Source: DATARH01 sp963712835
GTDB taxonomy: Bacteria; Pseudomonadota; Alphaproteobacteria; ATCC43930; CGMCC-115725
DNA: 64,000 nt
Reading direction: 5' to 3'
Assembly (NCBI GenBank): GCA_963712835.1
Contig: CAVQJJ010000006.1
Span: forward strand, 310,001-374,000
Shown here: one piece after another, positions 60,945-64,000 of the stretch
Layout of the letters: the number at the start of each line of letters is the position of its first letter
How positions within the stretch are numbered: the first letter of the stretch is position 1
Translations under genes and position numbers: made by a program
The notes under the pieces: model-generated
What the model saw: only the letters and a program-made list of their open reading frames with translations
The model's database searches: none
Told to the model about the DNA's origin: nothing

Positions 60945-61178
60945 CCCTCCGCCCACATCCTCGGCACCCTGGGCGATCCGGCAGCAGTGCCGCGCTTGAA
61001 TTCCCCTTTTCAAAGCCGAAGCTGCCTCGCGTCGGGTGCGGGACCTTCGGCTCAGGCCCCCACAAAGGGCCTTGGATGTCGCCGCGGCGGCGGTGGCGGT
61101 GGCCACTTGGCAAAAGGTTGTTGCACTTTGAGTTGAAGTCCGGACTATGCGGTGCGACCCGATCAGCACTTTCCGGAC

Positions 61179-62921
61179 ATGTTGATCCTCAGCCTCCATC
61201 ATGGCCCTCACGACTCTGCCGCCGCATTGTTCGACGACTACGTCGTGCTCGCCGCGGTGGCCGAAGAGCGGATGAACCGGGTCAAGTGCTCGGGTGGGTT
61301 CCCCGAACAATCCTTGGCCGAAGTGCTGCGCATCGCCGGCGTCGAGCGGCGCGACATCGACGCGGTCGTCTGCACCCGCACCTATTTCTTGCGCCGCTAT
61401 TTCACCCACTGGAAGCCGCGCGAAAGGCTGCGCGAAAACGTGCGCCGCCTCGCCGGACGCGAGAAGATACGCGAGATGAGCGTGGTGCTCGGCAAGGACC
61501 CGAGCCGAAGCGCGCTCGATGTGTTCGACAGCGCCGGCTTCGTCGCCGATCTCGGTTTGCGTCCGGGCACCCGCGTGTTCTTCTCGAACCACCATTTCAG
61601 CCACGCGCTGCCGGCGCTCTTTTTCACCGATTGGGACGACGCGCTGATCTATACCGCGGACGGCGTCGGCGACCAGGTGGCGTACAGCCACAATCTGCTG
61701 CACGGCGGCGTGCTGACCAATCTCTACGGCGATGACCGCTGGCTCGGACGCGCGAGCAGCGCAGGCAGCCTCGGCTTTGCCTACGGCTTCGTGACCGAGG
61801 CGCTGGGCTGGAAGATGATGCGGCACGAGGGCAAGCTGACGGGTCTCGCCGCCCACGGCGAGCCTACGCTGCTGCCCGAGATGCGGCGTCACTTCCGCGT
61901 CACCGACGATGCGCGGATCGAGATGGATTTTTCCGACCACGAGGCGCTGCGCGAGTGCTTTCACGCGCTGGCTCGCCGCGAAAGCCGCGAGAACGCCGCG
62001 GCGTCGGTTCAGGCTCTGCTGGAAGATTGCATCGGCGAGTCGGTTCGCCGTCTGGTCGAGAGGCATTCGGTGCGCCGCCTCGGCCTCAGCGGCGGGGTGT
62101 TCGCCAATGTCCGGCTCAACCGCCTGCTGGCGGAGACCCTGCCGGTCGACGAATTATTCATCGTGCCGCCGATGGGCGACGACGGGCTGGTGATCGGTGG
62201 CGCGCTGCAATTCCTGTTGGAGCGCGACGGCCTTGCTCACTGGCTCGCGCAGCGGCGCCGGCTCGGCAACGTCTATTGGGGCGGCGCGCATGACGGACAT
62301 ATTGCCGCGCAGCTCGACGGCGCGGCGGGCATCACGCGCATCGCCGGAAGCCCGGCTTCGCTGACCGCCGAATGGCTGGCCGCGGGGAAGATCGGCGCGA
62401 TCTACCACGGCCGGATGGAGTATGGCCCACGGGCACTCGGGGCGCGCTCAATTCTGGCGAGCCCCGCCGACGCTGGCGTCAATCGTACGCTGAACGACCG
62501 GTTGAAGCGCAGCGAGTTCATGCCATTCGCCCCGGTCGTCGCCGAAGGCGATGCGGCGGAGCTGTTCGATATCGGCGGCGTCAATCGCTATGCGGCCCAT
62601 TTCATGACCATCGCCTGCGATGTCCGGCGCGAATGGCGCGACCGCATCCCCGCCGTCGTCCATATCGACGGCAGTGCTCGCCCGCAGATCATCGGTCGGG
62701 CCGAAAACCCGCTTTATTTCGACATCCTTGCGGCATTCGAGGCGCGCACCGGGTTGAAGGCGCTGGTCAACACCAGCTTCAACGTCCACGAGGAGCCGAT
62801 CGTCAATCGCGCCGAGGATTGCCGCCGCGCCTTGGAGGAAGGGAGGGTTGATTTTGTCGTCACCGCCCAAGCGATGTGGTCTCACGCCAAAGCCAACACC
62901 GATATGTCCGGGCCTGAATGA
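61179..62921 (+). CDS. NodU/CmcH-family O-carbamoyltransferase
   Basis: A 580-residue carbamoyltransferase of the NodU/CmcH/TobZ type, which passes a carbamoyl group from carbamoyl-phosphate to a hydroxyl. N-terminal Kae1-like domain: SLHHGPHDSAAALFDD, SNHHFSHALPALFFTD (His138 and His142 near the metal) and YTADGVGD. C-terminal YrdC-like domain: HGRMEYGPRALGARSILASP and ALVNTSFNVHEEPIVN. Start at ATG 61179. No nod, antibiotic or polysaccharide genes are adjacent, so the acceptor is unknown. Confidence 0.92.
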   Translation: MLILSLHHGPHDSAAALFDDYVVLAAVAEERMNRVKCSGGFPEQSLAEVLRIAGVERRDIDAVVCTRTYFLRRYFTHWKPRERLRENVRRLAGREKIREMSVVLGKDPSRSALDVFDSAGFVADLGLRPGTRVFFSNHHFSHALPALFFTDWDDALIYTADGVGDQVAYSHNLLHGGVLTNLYGDDRWLGRASSAGSLGFAYGFVTEALGWKMMRHEGKLTGLAAHGEPTLLPEMRRHFRVTDDARIEMDFSDHEALRECFHALARRESRENAAASVQALLEDCIGESVRRLVERHSVRRLGLSGGVFANVRLNRLLAETLPVDELFIVPPMGDDGLVIGGALQFLLERDGLAHWLAQRRRLGNVYWGGAHDGHIAAQLDGAAGITRIAGSPASLTAEWLAAGKIGAIYHGRMEYGPRALGARSILASPADAGVNRTLNDRLKRSEFMPFAPVVAEGDAAELFDIGGVNRYAAHFMTIACDVRREWRDRIPAVVHIDGSARPQIIGRAENPLYFDILAAFEARTGLKALVNTSFNVHEEPIVNRAEDCRRALEEGRVDFVVTAQAMWSHAKANTDMSGPE

Positions 62922-62959
62922 GCTTGGTGTTCAGCGCACTGGCGGCCCGCCGCGGGAGG

Positions 62960-64000
62960 CTACGGGTCGCCGCCCGCACCTCTGCGTGCCCGGATCTCCG
63001 ACGAGGAAGTGTCGACGCGGAAACGGTGCTCGGGGATTTCGGTGAAGAGGTCGGCGTAGCGCTTCGGCACCGGGATGTCCTTCAGCGCCCGCACGCGCCC
63101 TGCCGCGTCGAGGCGAACCGCCACCAGAAAGCCGCCCCCGGCATCGGCGATCTCGTCGAGGGCGGCGTGCATGCGAGCCTCGTCACCGCCGTAATATTTC
63201 ACCCCGAACAACCGCTCCGCCGTATCGACGCCGACCACGAAAATCGTCCCCGGAAACAGCCGCGCCTTCTCGACGAAGGTCGGCGCTCGCGTCAGCTCGA
63301 CCGGCGCCTTCCCGGCGAATTGCGCCAGCCGGCGCCGCACCGTCTCGGCCGTTAGCGGCGGCTTGTCGACATTGGTGACGGAGATTTCGAAGGCCACCGG
63401 CTGCTTCCGGAATTCTTCGGCGACCTGCGCCAGCAATGTATGACCCTCATGCACCGGGTTGAACGAACCGGGGAGCAGCACCGCCGGCAGTGGCGCCGAC
63501 AGCATCATCTGCCCGTCGGGCTGGACGGTCACACGGTTGACCTCGCCCGCCAGGAGCCGATCGATCAAATCGCCGGTCGCGACATCCGTCTCCGCATAAT
63601 GTTCGTCGGCATCGAGGAGGCACTGCGGCGACGGCGCGGCTACTCCGCAGGCACGGGCCAGCCACAGCACGATCGCGCGCGCGACGAGATCTTCTTCGAC
63701 CGCGCGGTCGCGTCGACCCTTGGCCAGGACGCCGGTGCAGTGCGCGATGCCGGCGGCATTGGCGCAGGCGATGTGAAAGCGATGCTCGCCCCGGCGCGGG
63801 CGATCGCTCACCAACGCCGCTGTCGCGCCGAGACCCACCAGATCGGTGCCCGCCGGCGTGAACTTGGCGGCGCGCGTCCGCGCGACTTGGGCCATGGCGA
63901 TGGCGGTATCGGCGCTGCTGGCCTGCGCCGGCGCAAAGCCGAGGAACGCCGCGAGCGCGTGCTCGTCGTAGGGTACTTGCGCCTCGATCAGCAGCCGCGA
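62960..64000 (-). CDS. PncC/CinA-like domain fused to NadD-like nucleotidyltransferase (5' end outside window)
   Basis: 347 visible residues, open through the right edge. The upstream half has the CinA C-terminal pattern (SADTAIAMAQVARTRAAKF, then HIACANAAGIAH and GRRDRAVEEDLVARAIVLWL), typical of NMN deamidases. The downstream half is a nucleotidyltransferase: LLPGSFNPVHEGHTLLAQVA carries the HxGH motif, and DTSSSEIRARR matches the SSTxIR motif. NMN deamidation joined to NaMN adenylylation would suit NAD salvage, but this is inference; the second domain could use another nucleotide. Confidence 0.8.
   Translation of the reverse strand, partial: SRLLIEAQVPYDEHALAAFLGFAPAQASSADTAIAMAQVARTRAAKFTPAGTDLVGLGATAALVSDRPRRGEHRFHIACANAAGIAHCTGVLAKGRRDRAVEEDLVARAIVLWLARACGVAAPSPQCLLDADEHYAETDVATGDLIDRLLAGEVNRVTVQPDGQMMLSAPLPAVLLPGSFNPVHEGHTLLAQVAEEFRKQPVAFEISVTNVDKPPLTAETVRRRLAQFAGKAPVELTRAPTFVEKARLFPGTIFVVGVDTAERLFGVKYYGGDEARMHAALDEIADAGGGFLVAVRLDAAGRVRALKDIPVPKRYADLFTEIPEHRFRVDTSSSEIRARRGAGGDP

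Noticed and set aside
60945..61178. Possible glmS-type ribozyme or riboswitch around glmS
   Set aside because: glmS starts inside the last codon of glmU, so there is no leader, and the 3' gap shows only simple hairpins.
58989..62066. A 1025-codon open frame on the minus strand
   Set aside because: It lies wholly over glmU, glmS and the carbamoyltransferase, whose products are unmistakable; high-GC codon use makes long antisense frames. Its translation is Arg/Asp/Gly/Val-rich with no domain.

Overview
The window is high-GC chromosomal DNA from an alphaproteobacterium. The gene content (liv ABC transporter, three class III CoA-transferases, Rieske, LigB and TauD oxygenases, ECF sigma/anti-sigma pair, DUF1206, DUF1499, DUF3108 and DUF899 families, short REP-like palindromes between genes) fits an environmental heterotroph of the Rhodospirillales/Hyphomicrobiales kind; genus cannot be read from the sequence. 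No phage, plasmid, insertion sequence or CRISPR array was seen.

Layout. 1-7.4 kb: 3' end of hemC, a CoA-transferase, a DUF899 protein, a candidate minus-strand sRNA, a TPP riboswitch leading thiO-thiS-thiG, a rhomboid protease and a PAS protein. 7.6-14.2 kb: a bifunctional penicillin-binding protein, a DUF1499 protein, a luciferase-like oxidoreductase carrying a 75-bp internal tandem duplication, cynS, aqpZ and an unknown membrane protein. 14.1-17.3 kb (minus): GST, CitE-like lyase, CoA-transferase and nucleoside deoxyribosyltransferase, the last three with overlapping ends. 17.5-20.5 kb: a damaged DUF5615 gene, an acyl-CoA carboxyltransferase, a MaoC-like hydratase and an AA_synth protein. 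20.6-23.4 kb (minus): YqjE/YqjD-like membrane proteins, a medium-chain reductase and a GNAT protein. 23.5-29.7 kb: a complete branched-chain amino-acid-type ABC transporter with two tandem substrate-binding proteins.

29.7-37.3 kb: mltA, CoA-transferase, AlkB-like protein, serine hydrolase, F420/flavin oxidoreductase, methyltransferase, TPR protein and a His-rich lipoprotein. 37.5-40.5 kb: ECF sigma and anti-sigma genes divergent from a Tat-exported metallophosphatase and a cupredoxin. 40.6-43.5 kb: anmK, tyrS and a GFA protein. 43.5-54.5 kb: catabolic and signalling genes (two TauD dioxygenases, class III cyclase, LigB dioxygenase, Rieske oxygenase, MmgE/PrpD, thiolase) and a pair of small paralogous membrane proteins. 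54.6-64 kb: small secreted proteins, tRNA-Val(CAC), DUF3108, gph, glmU-glmS, an orphan carbamoyltransferase and a PncC-like/NadD-like fusion that runs off the right edge.

Functional themes are cell-wall precursor supply and turnover (PBP1, mltA, anmK, glmU, glmS), thiamine synthesis under riboswitch control, and uptake and breakdown of organic acids and aromatics through CoA thioesters. Most unusual points: thiO has no canonical start codon although an ideally spaced ribosome binding site follows the riboswitch; the in-frame duplication in the oxidoreductase; an sRNA-like element with an unpaired anti-Shine-Dalgarno run; REP-like elements that repeatedly end just before start codons; and a hairpin with a consensus -10 box in its loop between the binding-protein and permease genes of the liv operon. 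No clearly new multi-gene defence or mobile system was found.
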